Shown piece after piece: positions 15,972 to 25,606 of a stretch of 64,000 nucleotides of DNA; position 1 is the stretch's first letter, and every line of letters starts with the position of its first letter. This stretch comes from Actinomycetota bacterium. Lineage in GTDB: Bacteria > Actinomycetota > Actinomycetes > Propionibacteriales > Propionibacteriaceae. The notes beneath the pieces were generated by a model. The model searched no databases. It was not told where the DNA came from and was given only the letters and a program-made list of their open reading frames with translations. Location of the stretch: contig JAIUOT010000055.1 in the NCBI GenBank assembly GCA_020161015.1, forward strand, positions 160,721-224,720, given 5' to 3'. The position numbers were made by a program, and so were the translations under genes.

Positions 15972-16661
15972 ATGCGCTGCATCGGCCTCATCGGAGGCAT
16001 GAGCTGGGAGAGCTCCGCCCTGTACTACCGGCTGCTCAACGAGGGCGTGAAGCAGCGCCTGGGCGGCCTGCACTCCGCGCGGTGCGTGCTGGCGTCGGTC
16101 GACTTCGCCGAGATCGAGGCCATGCAGTCCGCGGGCCGGTGGGACGCGGCGGGCGACCTGCTCGCCGGGCAGGCCCGGGGCCTCGAGGCCGCGGGGGCGG
16201 ACGCGGTGCTGATCTGCACCAACACCATGCACAAGGTGGCCGACACCGTCGCCGCGGCGATCGGCGTCCCGCTGCTGCACCTCGCCGACGTGGCGGCCGA
16301 CGCGGTGGTCGCGTCCGGACTCGGCACGGTCGCCCTGCTCGGGACGCGGTTCACGATGGAGGAGTCGTTCTACGCCGACCGGCTCGTGGCGCGCGGGCTC
16401 ACCGTCCTCACCCCGGACGCCGCTGACCGCGCGCTGGTCGACCGGGTGATCTACACAGAACTCGTCGTGGGACGGGTGGAGGACGCCTCCCGCGCCGCCT
16501 TCGTCGAGGTGATCGGACGCCTCGCCGCGCGCGGCGCCGAGGGAGTCATCCTCGGCTGCACCGAGATCGAACTCCTCGTCGGTCCCGGGGACGTGGACCT
16601 CCCCGTCTTCGCGACCACCCGCCTGCACGCGCAGGCCGCGGTCGACTTCGCCCTGTCCTAG
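15972..16661 (+). CDS. Aspartate/glutamate racemase family protein (YgeA-like)
   Basis: 229 residues from ATG 15972. It starts CIGLIGGMSWESSALYYRLLN, typical of the YgeA/aspartate racemase family. Two catalytic Cys residues are visible: ICTNTMH and ILGCTEIELL. These PLP-independent enzymes interconvert L- and D-amino acids by a two-base mechanism. The substrate cannot be fixed; broad-specificity or aspartate racemase is most likely. Confidence 0.88.
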   Translation: MRCIGLIGGMSWESSALYYRLLNEGVKQRLGGLHSARCVLASVDFAEIEAMQSAGRWDAAGDLLAGQARGLEAAGADAVLICTNTMHKVADTVAAAIGVPLLHLADVAADAVVASGLGTVALLGTRFTMEESFYADRLVARGLTVLTPDAADRALVDRVIYTELVVGRVEDASRAAFVEVIGRLAARGAEGVILGCTEIELLVGPGDVDLPVFATTRLHAQAAVDFALS

Positions 16662-16674
16662 GGGCCGGGCGCCG

Positions 16675-17859
16675 TCAGGAGATGGCGGCCTTCGCCTCGC
16701 GGGCCATGGCCAGTTCCTCGTTGGTCGGCACCACCATGACGGTCACGGGCGAGTCGGGGGTGGAGATCACCCGCGGGTCCTTCGAGCGCGCCTGGTTGGC
16801 CTGCTCGTCGAGGACGAAGCCGAGGGCGGCCAGCCGGTTCACGACCTTGGCGCGGACGACCGGGTTGTTCTCGCCGACGCCGGCGGTGAAGGTGAGTACG
16901 TCGACCCGTCCGAGGACGGCGAGGTAGGAGCCGATGTAGCTGAGCAGCCGGTGGCAGTACACGTCGAGCGCGAGTTCTGCGGCCTCGTCCCCGTCGTGGA
17001 TCAGTTCGAGCAGGTCGCGGAAGTCGGTGACGCCGGACAGCCCGAGCATGCCGGACTTCTTGTTCAGCAGGTTGTCGACGCCGGCGAGGTCGAGGCCGAG
17101 TTCGCGGCCGAGGAAGGCGTGCAGGCCGGGGTCGACGTCACCGGAGCGGGTGCCCATGACCAGGCCGGCCAGCGGGGTGAGGCCCATCGAGGTGTCGACG
17201 GCGACCCCGCCGCGGATGGCCGAGATGGACGCGCCGTTGCCCAGGTGGCACACGATCTGGTTGAGCTCTGCGTAGTCGCGTCCCAGGACCTCGGCGACCT
17301 TCTTGGACACGTAGCTGTGGGAGGTGCCGTGGAAGCCGTACTTGCGGATGCCGTGCGCCCGGGCGGTCTCGGTGTCGATCGCGTAGGTGTAGGCCTCCCG
17401 GGGCAGGGTGGCGAAGAAGGCGGTGTCGAAGATCGCCACGTGCGGGACGTCGGGCAGCGCCTCGCGGGCGGCCTCGATGCCGGCGATGCCGGGCGGGTTG
17501 TGCAGGGGGGCCAGGGGGGAGAGCTCGCGCAGCCCCTCGAGCACCTCGTCGTCGATCACCACGGTGGAGCGGAACCGCTCGCCGCCGTGGACGGTGCGGT
17601 GCCCGACCGCCCGGATCGTGTCGAGCTCCGGGCCGTGCGCGTTGAACACCCGCACCAGGTAGTTCAGCGCCCGGGAGTGGTTGGGGAAGCCGCGGTCGAC
17701 GTGGACGGTCTCCCCGTCCAGCTTGTGGTCCAGGCTGCCGGACTCCTCACCGATCCGCTGGATGATGCCGGAGGCCACCACCGCCTCGGTGTCGACGTCG
17801 ATCACCTGGTACTTGATCGAACTGGAACCACAGTTCAGCAGCAGGATCGGGGTGCTCAC
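16675..17859 (-). CDS. ackA: Acetate kinase
   Basis: 394 residues, standard family length. Signatures: LLNCGSSSIKYQ at the N-terminus, VGHRTVHGGERF, FDTAFFATLP, GFHGTSHSYV and a C-terminal FTAGVGENNP. It makes ATP and acetate from acetyl phosphate and ADP, and the reverse. Its start overlaps the pta stop by four bases, so the two are translationally coupled in the usual pta-ackA order. Confidence 0.97.
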   Translation of the reverse strand: MSTPILLLNCGSSSIKYQVIDVDTEAVVASGIIQRIGEESGSLDHKLDGETVHVDRGFPNHSRALNYLVRVFNAHGPELDTIRAVGHRTVHGGERFRSTVVIDDEVLEGLRELSPLAPLHNPPGIAGIEAAREALPDVPHVAIFDTAFFATLPREAYTYAIDTETARAHGIRKYGFHGTSHSYVSKKVAEVLGRDYAELNQIVCHLGNGASISAIRGGVAVDTSMGLTPLAGLVMGTRSGDVDPGLHAFLGRELGLDLAGVDNLLNKKSGMLGLSGVTDFRDLLELIHDGDEAAELALDVYCHRLLSYIGSYLAVLGRVDVLTFTAGVGENNPVVRAKVVNRLAALGFVLDEQANQARSKDPRVISTPDSPVTVMVVPTNEELAMAREAKAAIS

Positions 17860-19964
17860 GAGTTCCCTCCTCGGGGGTCCGCCTGCGCCTGGATGGCGGT
17901 GATGGCGACGGTGTTGACGATGTCCTCGACCAGCGCGCCGCGGGAGAGGTCGTTCACGGCCCTGTTCAGGCCCTGGAGGACCGGACCGATGGCGACCGCG
18001 CCGCTGGAGCGCTGGACGGCCTTGTAGGTGTTGTTGCCGGTGTTCAGGTCGGGGAAGATGAACACCGTCGCCCGTCCCGCCACCGGCGAGTCGGGCAGCT
18101 TGGTGCGGGCGACCACCGGGTCGACGGCGGCGTCGAACTGGATCGGGCCCTCGAGCGCGAGCTCAGGCATCCGCTCCCGGACGAGCTCGGTCGCGGCACG
18201 CACCTTGTCGACGTCCGCGCCGGAGCCCGAGGTGCCGGTGGAGTAGCTGAGCATCGCTACGCGCGGCTCGATGCCGAAGGCGATCGCGGTCTCGGCGGAG
18301 CTGATCGCGATGTCTGCCAGCTGCTCCGCGGTCGGGTCGGGGTTCACCGCGCAGTCGGCGTAGACCACCACGCGGTCGGGCATGCACATCAGGAACGAGC
18401 CCGACACCACGCGTACGCCGGGCTTGGTCTTGATGAACTCCAGGGACGGGCGGATCGTGTTCGCGGTGGTGTTGATCGCGCCCGACACCATGCCGTCGGC
18501 CATGCCGAGGTGCACCATCATCGTGCCGAAGTACGACAGGTCCTTCAGCTTCTCCCGCGCCTGCTCCAGGCTCACGCCCTTGTGGGCGCGGAGCCGGGCG
18601 TACTCGGCGGCGAAGCGCTCGACGAGCTCGGGGTCGTTCGGGTCGACCACCTGGACGCCGAGCAGGCTCAGCCCCAGCTGGGTGGCGCGCAGCTTGATGG
18701 CCTGTGCGTCGCCCAGCAGGATCAGGTTGGCCACGCCGCGCTGGAGCAGGATGTCGGCCGAGGCGAGGATCCGGTCGTCGGTGGACTCCGGCATCACGAT
18801 CGTGCGGCGGTCGGAGCGGGCGAGATCCTGGAGCTGGTGCTCGAACATCAGGGGGGTGACCACCTCGGAGCGGTGCACCTGGAGCGCCTGCAGCAGCGCC
18901 GAGGTGTCCACGTGCTCGGAGAACAGCCGGCGCGCGACCTCGACCTTCCGGGGGCTGGACGTCATCGCGCCCTCGAGGCGGAACATCCGGTCCGACGAGG
19001 TGTAGGTGCCGAGCTGGGTGAGCCCGATCGGCAGCTCGTTGTGGATGCTGTCGACGAGGGTGACGATCGTGTCGGGGATCTCGTAGCCGCCGAGCAGGAT
19101 GATGCCGGCCAGCCGCGGGAACGAGCCGGACGCGTGCGCGAGCAGCAGGCCGGGGAGCATGTCCGAGCGGTCGCCCGGCATGATCACGGTCGACTCGGGC
19201 GTGAGCCGCCGCAGCACGTTGGGCAGGGTCATCGCGGCCACCAGGATGTCCTGGCTCTCGCGGTCGAGCAGTTCGGGGTTGCCGAGCACGAGGTTGGCCT
19301 CGACGGCCTCGAACTGGGCGCGGACGGTGGGCGCGGCGAGCAGCCGGTCGGCGGGCAGCGCGGCGGTGACCACGCCGGGCAGCTTCGACAGTTCGGCGCG
19401 GACGGCGTCCAGGTCGGCCGGGTCGACCTCCTCGCTGGAGGCGCGGTCGATCCGCGACACCCGGTTCGCGATGACCGCGATCACCTTGGCGTGGTGGGCG
19501 GAGAACTCGGCGAGACCGCCCTCGGCCGCGGAGCGGATCTCCTCCGGGGTCCGGTTGCGGCCGGAGACGACCAGCACCACCGGGGTGTTCAGGTTGGCGG
19601 CGACGCGGGCGTTGAACGTGAGCTCTGTCGGCGAGGTCGTCTCGGTGTAGTCCGAGCCGAGGATCACGACCGACTCGTACTTCTCCTTGATGCCGGCGAA
19701 CTTCTCGACCAGGCGGTGCAGCGCGGCGTCGGGGTCGTGGTGGACGTCCTCGTAGGTGACGCCCACGGCGTCCTCGTAGCTCTGGTCGATCCCGGCCTGG
19801 CCGAGGAGGGTGTGCAGGATCGCGTCCTCGGACCCGCTGCGGACGACGGGACGGAACACGCCGACCGAGCTCACGGTCCTGGTGAGGGCCTCGATGATGC
19901 CCACGGCGACCATGGACTTGCCCGTCAGCCCCTCCGGCGCAGCGACGTAGATGCTGTTGCTCAC
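17856..19964 (-). CDS. pta: Phosphate acetyltransferase
   Basis: 702 residues, the long two-domain form. The N-terminal part (about 1-220) is an AAA_26/BioD-like domain beginning IYVAAPEGLTGKSMVAVGI; a DRTGG domain follows; the C-terminal catalytic PTA domain spans about 375-700 and contains VMPESTDDRILAS, DGMVSGA and FPDLNTGNNTYKAVQRS. It converts acetyl-CoA and phosphate to acetyl phosphate. With ackA it gives substrate-level ATP from acetyl-CoA, or activates acetate. Confidence 0.97.
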   Translation of the reverse strand: MSNSIYVAAPEGLTGKSMVAVGIIEALTRTVSSVGVFRPVVRSGSEDAILHTLLGQAGIDQSYEDAVGVTYEDVHHDPDAALHRLVEKFAGIKEKYESVVILGSDYTETTSPTELTFNARVAANLNTPVVLVVSGRNRTPEEIRSAAEGGLAEFSAHHAKVIAVIANRVSRIDRASSEEVDPADLDAVRAELSKLPGVVTAALPADRLLAAPTVRAQFEAVEANLVLGNPELLDRESQDILVAAMTLPNVLRRLTPESTVIMPGDRSDMLPGLLLAHASGSFPRLAGIILLGGYEIPDTIVTLVDSIHNELPIGLTQLGTYTSSDRMFRLEGAMTSSPRKVEVARRLFSEHVDTSALLQALQVHRSEVVTPLMFEHQLQDLARSDRRTIVMPESTDDRILASADILLQRGVANLILLGDAQAIKLRATQLGLSLLGVQVVDPNDPELVERFAAEYARLRAHKGVSLEQAREKLKDLSYFGTMMVHLGMADGMVSGAINTTANTIRPSLEFIKTKPGVRVVSGSFLMCMPDRVVVYADCAVNPDPTAEQLADIAISSAETAIAFGIEPRVAMLSYSTGTSGSGADVDKVRAATELVRERMPELALEGPIQFDAAVDPVVARTKLPDSPVAGRATVFIFPDLNTGNNTYKAVQRSSGAVAIGPVLQGLNRAVNDLSRGALVEDIVNTVAITAIQAQADPRGGNS

Positions 19965-20076
19965 CGGGTCAGGCTATCGCCGTCGGAGTAGTGGTCCGGA
20001 CGGCGGACGGCGGAATCGGCCCTCGCCGGTGGCTGGTCAGGCCAATCGAAAGCCCTGCGGGTCGAACCGAAAGCGT

Positions 20077-20877
20077 TCAGCCCCTCGGGCCGGTGACCGA
20101 GGCCAGCCAGTCGAGGTCCGCCCGCTGGCCCTCGACCCCACCCGGCGTCTCCACGACCACCGGTGCCCCGGCGGTCGCGACCACCTCTGCGACGCCCTCC
20201 GGGTCGCAGAACCCCTGGCCGAAGTTGGTGTGGCGGTCGGCGCCGGAGTCGAAGGCGTCGCGGGAGTCGTTGGCGTGGACGAGGTCGATCCGTCCGGTGA
20301 TCGCGCGCACCCGGTCGACGAGGCCGAGCAGTTCCATGCCGCCGGCGTGGGCGTGGCAGGTGTCGAGGCAGAAGCCGACCTTGTCGGCGTTGGGGGAGTG
20401 CGAGATCGCGTCCCACAACTGCGCCAGCCGGTCGAGGTGGCGGGCCATCGCGTTCGCGCCGCCGGCAGTGTTCTCGATCAGCAGGGGCACGTCGATGCTC
20501 AGCCCGTCGATGGCCTTGCGCCAGTTGTCGAACCCCACCGCGGCGTCATCGGTGGCCAGCACGTGGCCGCCGTGGACGATGAGCCCGGCCGCGCCGATCT
20601 CGGCCGCGGCGGTGAGCTGCTTCTGCAGGTGCTGGCGGCTGGGGATCCGGATGCGGTTGTTGGTGGAGGCGAGGTTCAGCACGTACGGCGCGTGCACGTA
20701 GAGGGCGACGCCCGCGGCCTCGGCGTCGGCCCTGAGCGCCTCCGCGCCTCCCGGGTAGGCGACCTTCGGGCCCTTCCAGGCCTGTGGGTCGCCGAGGAAG
20801 AACTGGCTGAGTCCCGCCCCGCGCGCCCTGGCCTCGGCGATCGGGTCCTCCTGGTCGACGTGCGCTCCCATCCGCAT
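20077..20877 (-). CDS. nfo: Endonuclease IV (deoxyribonuclease IV)
   Basis: 266 residues from ATG 20877 (a second ATG six bases later is also possible). Zinc-site motifs of the AP endonuclease family 2 barrel are visible: VHAPYVLNLAS, IVHGGHV, IENTAGG, GFCLDTCHAHAGG, HANDSRDAFDSGADRH. It cuts abasic sites in base-excision repair. Monocistronic, 112 bases from the divergent pta gene. Confidence 0.93.
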   Translation of the reverse strand: MRMGAHVDQEDPIAEARARGAGLSQFFLGDPQAWKGPKVAYPGGAEALRADAEAAGVALYVHAPYVLNLASTNNRIRIPSRQHLQKQLTAAAEIGAAGLIVHGGHVLATDDAAVGFDNWRKAIDGLSIDVPLLIENTAGGANAMARHLDRLAQLWDAISHSPNADKVGFCLDTCHAHAGGMELLGLVDRVRAITGRIDLVHANDSRDAFDSGADRHTNFGQGFCDPEGVAEVVATAGAPVVVETPGGVEGQRADLDWLASVTGPRG

Positions 20878-20906
20878 GGGCAGCAGTCTAGGCAGGGGGT
20901 CGGACG

Positions 20907-21308
20907 TCAGGCCCGGCCGGCCGAGGACAGCCCTTCGAGGACGGCGAGCGCGTCCTCCGCCCGGTCGAAGGGAACCAGCAGGTGGTCGTGGTGGAAGCCG
21001 GCGAGCACGTTGCACGGGATGCCCTGCGCGGCCAGCGCCCGGGACACCGCCGCGGTCAGTCCCACCGCCTCGAGCGAGGAGTGCACGGTGAGCGTGATCC
21101 AGGCGAACGTCGCGGTGTGCTCGAGGCGGAAGGCGTCCGCGTGGTGCCGCTCCAGCACGAGCGTTGTGCCCTCGTCCTCGACCACTGTCGCGAGCGCGGG
21201 CAGCGTCGACTCGCTCGTCGTGCTGACCACCACGTACTCGCCCGGCCGGCGCTCCGGACGCAGGCCGCGCAGCAACTCGTCCAGGTCCCTCACCCCGGGG
21301 TCTTCCAT
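20907..21308 (-). CDS. ACT domain-containing protein
   Basis: 133 residues. A first half (GEYVVVSTTSE, AWITLTVHSSLEAVGLTAAVS) and a second half (IPCNVLAGFHHDHLLVPFDRAEDALAVLE) match the small two-ACT bacterial proteins related to a putative amino-acid-binding family. It is probably a ligand-binding regulator. It ends 30 bases upstream of nfo, so the two may be co-transcribed. Confidence 0.82.
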   Translation of the reverse strand: MEDPGVRDLDELLRGLRPERRPGEYVVVSTTSESTLPALATVVEDEGTTLVLERHHADAFRLEHTATFAWITLTVHSSLEAVGLTAAVSRALAAQGIPCNVLAGFHHDHLLVPFDRAEDALAVLEGLSSAGRA

Positions 21309-21405
21309 CGATCCTCCTCGCCCGTCCCAGTCTGCCCCCGGCCACGGGACGGGACTACCTACGGTGGAGTAGGTTTGAGTCAGGTCCGGATGCGAAGGAG
21401 CTCAC

Positions 21406-23181
21406 ATGGACAGGGGTCATCTGGCGGTCAGGTTCGCCGAGGCGGCCGCGGCCCACGCGTCGCGCCCGGCCACGAGCGTGGACGGTGCCGAGGGCAGCGT
21501 CCGCACCTACGGCGAGCTCCTCACCGACGTCCGCGCCCTCGCGGCGCGCCTGGTCGCGCTCGGCCTGGAGCCCGGCGACCGGGTGGCGATCCTCGCGCCC
21601 AACCTGCCCGAGTGGACGCTGGCCGACCTGGCCTGCGCGACGGCGGGCCTGGTCTCCGTGCCGCTGTACCCGACCAGCACGCCCCACCAGGTCCACCACA
21701 TCCTCGCCGACTCCGGCGCCCGGCTGATCTTCGTCTCCGGGCCGGAGCAGGCGGACAAGCTCGAGGGGGTTCGTGCGAACCTCCCGGCGCTGGAGCGCGT
21801 GGTCGGCTTCGCGGAGGTGCCGGGGGCGACCACCCTCGCCCAGGAGCTCGCCGAGGCGCCGGCCGACACGGCGGCGGTGGACGAGCGCCTGGCCGCAGCG
21901 AGCGCGGACGACCTGGCCACGATCATCTACACCTCCGGGACGACCGGCGAGCCGAAGGGCGTGATGCTCACCCACCGTGGGTTCACCCACCAGGTGGACG
22001 TGCTGAACCGCTACTTCGACCTCGCCGACACCGACGTCTCCCTGTGCTTCCTGCCGCTCAGCCACGCGCTGGAGCGGGCGTGGACCTACGTGGTGGTCAC
22101 CTCCGGCGCCCTGAACACCTACGTCCCCGACCCGCGGACGGTCGCGGAGGCGATGGTGCGCACGCGCCCGAACCTGCTGGTCAGCGTCCCGCGGCTGTAC
22201 GAGAAGGTGTTCCTCGCCGCCCGCGACAAGGTGGCCGACTCCCCGCTGAAGCAACGGCTGATGGCCTGGGCGCTGCGGGTGGGCGCGGAGTTCCACGGCG
22301 CGGTGCGCGACGGGTTGCCGCGCAGCAGCTCGCTGATCGTCCGGTTCAAGGTCGCCGACAAGCTGGTGCTGAGCAGCATCCGCGACGCCATGGGCGGACG
22401 CAAGAAGGTGCTGGCCTGCGGCGGCGCGCCGCTGCGCACCGAGATCGAGGAGTTCTTCTTCGCCTGCGGGCTCCTGGTGCTCCAGGGCTACGGCCTCACC
22501 GAGGCGTCCCCGCTGGTGAGCTTCCCCTCCCCGACCGGCTTCCGCTTCGGCACGGTCGGCCGCGTGATCGACGGTGCCGAGGTGCGGATCGCCGAGGCCG
22601 GGGAGATCTGCTACCGCGGGCCGAACGTGATGACGGGCTACTGGGGACGGCCGGACGACACCGCAGCGGTGCTGGTGGACGGCTGGCTGCACACCGGTGA
22701 CGTCGGCGAACTGGACGAGGACGGCTACCTGCGGATCACCGACCGGATCAAGGACCTGATCGTCACCAGCAACGGCAAGAACGTCGCCCCGGCCTCGATC
22801 GAGGGCCTGCTCGCCGCGGACCCGCTCTTCGAGTACACGCTTCTGCTGGGCGACAACCGTCCCTACCTCACGCTGCTGGTCGCGCCGTCCCTGCCCCACC
22901 TGGAGGACATCGCGCGGCAGCTCCAGATCACCTGGGCGCACCGGGACGAGTTGCTCTCGCACCCGGCGATCCTCGACGAGTTGCGCCGTCGCGCCGGTGA
23001 GCTCACCGCCAAGCTTCCCGGCTACGAGCAGATCCGCGACCTGCGTCTGCTGGTGGAGGAGTTCACCCAGGAGAACGGCCTGCTCACCCCGACGCTCAAG
23101 GTGAAGCGCAAGGAGGTCGAGCGCCGGTTCGCCCAGCTCGTCGACGAGATGTACTCCCGGGCCGGCAGGCCGCGCCACTGA
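21406..23181 (+). CDS. Long-chain acyl-CoA ligase (AMP-forming)
   Basis: 591 residues with GAAGGAG upstream of ATG 21406. AMP-binding signatures: TIIYTSGTTGEPKGVMLTHRG, FLPLSHALER, QGYGLTEASP, and HTGDVGELDEDGYLRITDRIKDL ending in the catalytic-lysine region SNGKNVAP. Most like the FadD15/LACS branch that activates long-chain fatty acids to acyl-CoA using ATP. It stands alone, so whether it feeds lipid synthesis or breakdown is not known. Confidence 0.93.
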   Translation: MDRGHLAVRFAEAAAAHASRPATSVDGAEGSVRTYGELLTDVRALAARLVALGLEPGDRVAILAPNLPEWTLADLACATAGLVSVPLYPTSTPHQVHHILADSGARLIFVSGPEQADKLEGVRANLPALERVVGFAEVPGATTLAQELAEAPADTAAVDERLAAASADDLATIIYTSGTTGEPKGVMLTHRGFTHQVDVLNRYFDLADTDVSLCFLPLSHALERAWTYVVVTSGALNTYVPDPRTVAEAMVRTRPNLLVSVPRLYEKVFLAARDKVADSPLKQRLMAWALRVGAEFHGAVRDGLPRSSSLIVRFKVADKLVLSSIRDAMGGRKKVLACGGAPLRTEIEEFFFACGLLVLQGYGLTEASPLVSFPSPTGFRFGTVGRVIDGAEVRIAEAGEICYRGPNVMTGYWGRPDDTAAVLVDGWLHTGDVGELDEDGYLRITDRIKDLIVTSNGKNVAPASIEGLLAADPLFEYTLLLGDNRPYLTLLVAPSLPHLEDIARQLQITWAHRDELLSHPAILDELRRRAGELTAKLPGYEQIRDLRLLVEEFTQENGLLTPTLKVKRKEVERRFAQLVDEMYSRAGRPRH

Positions 23182-23345
23182 CGCGCCCCGCGGAGCCGTC
23201 CGGCCCGCAGGCCCCCTGCCGGCGCCCGAATTCTCCCGGTCCGCCCGCGCGCCCGCCGATGCGGTGGTTGGCTGGACGGTGCGCCACGGAGGTTCCCCCA
23301 CGCCGTTACCGAAGGTCCCCGCGGACATCCCGATTCGGAATCTTA

Positions 23346-23361
23346 ATACCCCGGGGGGTAT
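23346..23361. promoter_or_regulatory. CsoR/CstR-like operator palindrome
   Basis: ATACCCC-GG-GGGGTAT, a perfect palindrome with a two-base centre, eleven bases before the start of the CoA-disulfide reductase gene. The C-tract/G-tract form resembles operators of CsoR-family repressors; the persulfide sensor CstR in that family controls genes of exactly this type. No csoR/cstR gene is in the window. Confidence 0.72.
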
Positions 23362-23371
23362 AGTGCCGGCC

Positions 23372-25033
23372 ATGAAGACGGTGATCATCGGTGGTGTCGC
23401 GGGTGGAATGTCGGCCGCGACGAGGTTGCGGCGGCTCGACGAGTCCGCACAGATCGTGGTGCTGGAGCGGTCCGGCCACGTGTCGTTCGCGAACTGCGGG
23501 CTCCCCTACTACGTGGGAGGGGTGATCTCCAACCGGAACGACCTGCTGCTGCAGACCCCGTCGAGCCTGAAGGCGCGCTTCGGCATCGACGTCCGGGTGA
23601 ACACCGAGGCGCTCTCCATCGACCGCGCGGCCCGCACGGTGCTCGTGCGCGACCTCGCCACCGGCGAGCAGTACACCGAGTCCTACGACTCCCTCGTCCT
23701 CGCCCCCGGAGCGGCGCCGTTCGTGCCCCCGATCCCGGGCGTCGAGCGCGCGCTCGCGCTGCGCAACATCGGCGACACCGACGCGATGGCCTCCGCCGTG
23801 GACACCGTCCTCGAGCAGGCCGAGCGCGAACGCCTGGGCGGTGGCGCCGACGCCTCCGCGGAGCCCACAGCGGTGATCATGGGCGGCGGCTTCATCGGCA
23901 TCGAGCTGGCCGAGAACCTCACCGAGCGCGGGCTGAAGGTGGTCGTCGTCGAACTCGCCGACCAGATCCTCGCCCCGCTCGACGTCGAGATGGCCGCGCT
24001 GGTGGCCACGCACCTGGTGAAGAAGGGCGTGGACGTCCGCACCGGGGCGTCCGTGGCGAGCATCGGCGCGGACACCGTCGAGCTCTCCGACGGCACCACG
24101 CTGCCCGCGCACCTGGTGGTCGCCGCGATCGGCGTCCGCCCGGAGACCCGCCTCGCCGAGGACGCCGGCCTGGAGCTGGGAGCCCGCGGCGGCATCCTGG
24201 TCGACGAGCACCAGCGCACGTCCGACCCGGCCGTCTTCGCCGTCGGCGACGCCGTGGTGAAGCGCGACGCGGTCACCGGCGACCAGGCCCTGGTGCCCCT
24301 CGCCGGACCCGCGAACCGTCACGGCCGGCTCGTCGCGGACGTCATCGCCGGACGCCCCGTGGCGTCCCGGACGGTGCTCGGCACCGCGATCGTCGGTGCC
24401 TTCGGCCTGGTGGCCGCCGCCACCGGCTGGACGGAGAAGCGCGCGGTCGCCGCGGGCCGGAGGATCCGCGTGATCCACAGCCACCCGGCCAACCACGCCG
24501 GCTACTACCCCGGCGCGGAGGGCATGAGCCTCAAGCTGGTGGTGGACGCGGACACCGACGCGATCCTCGGCGCGCAGGGCGTTGGCGGCGCCGGCGTCGA
24601 CAAGCGCATCGACGTCATCGCGACCGCCATGCGGGGCGGCCTCACCGCGTCCGACCTCGCCGACCTCGAGCTCAGCTACGCGCCGCAGTTCGGCTCGGCC
24701 AAGGACCCGGTGAACATGCTCGGCTTCATCGCGGAGAACCTGCGCGACGGGCTCACCGAGACCATCCAGTGGCACGAGGTCGCCGGCGAGGTGGCCAGGG
24801 GCGTCCAGCTGATCGACGTCCGGACGCCCGCGGAGTACGCCCGCGGCACCGTGGACGGCGCGGTGAACATCCCGGTCGACGACCTGCGCGCGCGCCTGGA
24901 CGAGGTGGCGGACGAGGTGATCGTGCACTGCCAGGTCGGCCTGCGCGGCTACCTGGCCGCCCGGACGCTCGCCCAGCACGGCCGCCGCGTCCGCAACCTC
25001 GACGGCGGTTATCGCACCTGGGCGAGGATCTGA
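23372..25033 (+). CDS. CoA-disulfide/persulfide reductase with C-terminal rhodanese domain
   Basis: 553 residues from ATG 23372; the earlier frame opening lacks support. FAD-binding start VIIGGVAGGMSAATRLRR, the active Cys in SFANCGLPYYVGG, a second nucleotide-binding GGGFIGIELAENL, FAVGDAV, and a C-terminal dimer domain with HPANHAGYYPGA. Residues about 460-553 are a rhodanese domain with VHCQVGLRGYLAAR as the active-site loop. This fusion reduces CoA disulfide or CoA persulfide with NAD(P)H and moves sulfane sulfur. The CsoR/CstR-like operator upstream supports a role in persulfide or sulfide stress. Confidence 0.92.
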   Translation: MKTVIIGGVAGGMSAATRLRRLDESAQIVVLERSGHVSFANCGLPYYVGGVISNRNDLLLQTPSSLKARFGIDVRVNTEALSIDRAARTVLVRDLATGEQYTESYDSLVLAPGAAPFVPPIPGVERALALRNIGDTDAMASAVDTVLEQAERERLGGGADASAEPTAVIMGGGFIGIELAENLTERGLKVVVVELADQILAPLDVEMAALVATHLVKKGVDVRTGASVASIGADTVELSDGTTLPAHLVVAAIGVRPETRLAEDAGLELGARGGILVDEHQRTSDPAVFAVGDAVVKRDAVTGDQALVPLAGPANRHGRLVADVIAGRPVASRTVLGTAIVGAFGLVAAATGWTEKRAVAAGRRIRVIHSHPANHAGYYPGAEGMSLKLVVDADTDAILGAQGVGGAGVDKRIDVIATAMRGGLTASDLADLELSYAPQFGSAKDPVNMLGFIAENLRDGLTETIQWHEVAGEVARGVQLIDVRTPAEYARGTVDGAVNIPVDDLRARLDEVADEVIVHCQVGLRGYLAARTLAQHGRRVRNLDGGYRTWARI

Positions 25034-25308
25034 GGGACGAAGGTGTATGAGTCTGTACGAAGTCGGTGGACGCTGCGCATCCGACGCGGGTAAGGACGAT
25101 TCACTAGGGGAGCAGGCACGCACGACCAGGGCTGGGGGGCGCTGGTTCTGTCCGGCCAACCGTAGAGGGGACGCGCGATCATGGCGGTGATCGCAGTCAA
25201 AGACGTTGGCGCGGCCGAACGCTTCATTCCCTGGTTCGTGCCTGCACCTACGTCTGTCCGCGTCGACCCGGTCACCCCCAGGTCGGCCACACCCCCGACA
25301 GGAGCATT

Positions 25309-25569
25309 GTGCACAACCGGCCGACCCGCTCCGAGCTGGCCCACCTGATCAACCAGGCCAGGCTGGACCGGCATCTCTCGATCCGGTCCGCCGCGCGGAT
25401 CGCAGGCGTCCCCGCGGCCACCGTGCAGGGCTGGCTCGCCGGCCGGCACTTCCCCACGCCGGCGCTCCGCCCGAAATTCCTCGTGCTCGTCGAGGCGCTG
25501 GAGCTGTCAGAGCTCCTTCACCCGGCCCTGTGGCTGGACGACGTTCCGCATCCGAAGAATTCCGAATAG
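25309..25569 (+). CDS. Small helix-turn-helix protein, paralogue of the STAND protein N-terminus
   Basis: 86 residues from a GTG at 25309 with AGGAGC upstream. The HTH is clear: LSIRSAARIAGVPAATVQGWLAGRHFPTPALRPKF, and it closely matches the N-terminus of the protein encoded 37 bases downstream (LSIRAVARIADVPATTAQGWLNGKHFPTPALR). It ends soon after the domain. It may bind the same DNA site as the larger protein and act as a competitor or partner. The 275 bases upstream show no gene. Confidence 0.82.
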   Translation: MHNRPTRSELAHLINQARLDRHLSIRSAARIAGVPAATVQGWLAGRHFPTPALRPKFLVLVEALELSELLHPALWLDDVPHPKNSE

Positions 25570-25606
25570 CGCGGGCCCTGTGGGCGGGCGCTGACACAAT
25601 CACGTC

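Noticed and set aside
25034..25308. Small gene or RNA gene in the gap before the HTH pair
   Set aside because: No open frame with a ribosome site and good composition, no tRNA-like fold that I could see.
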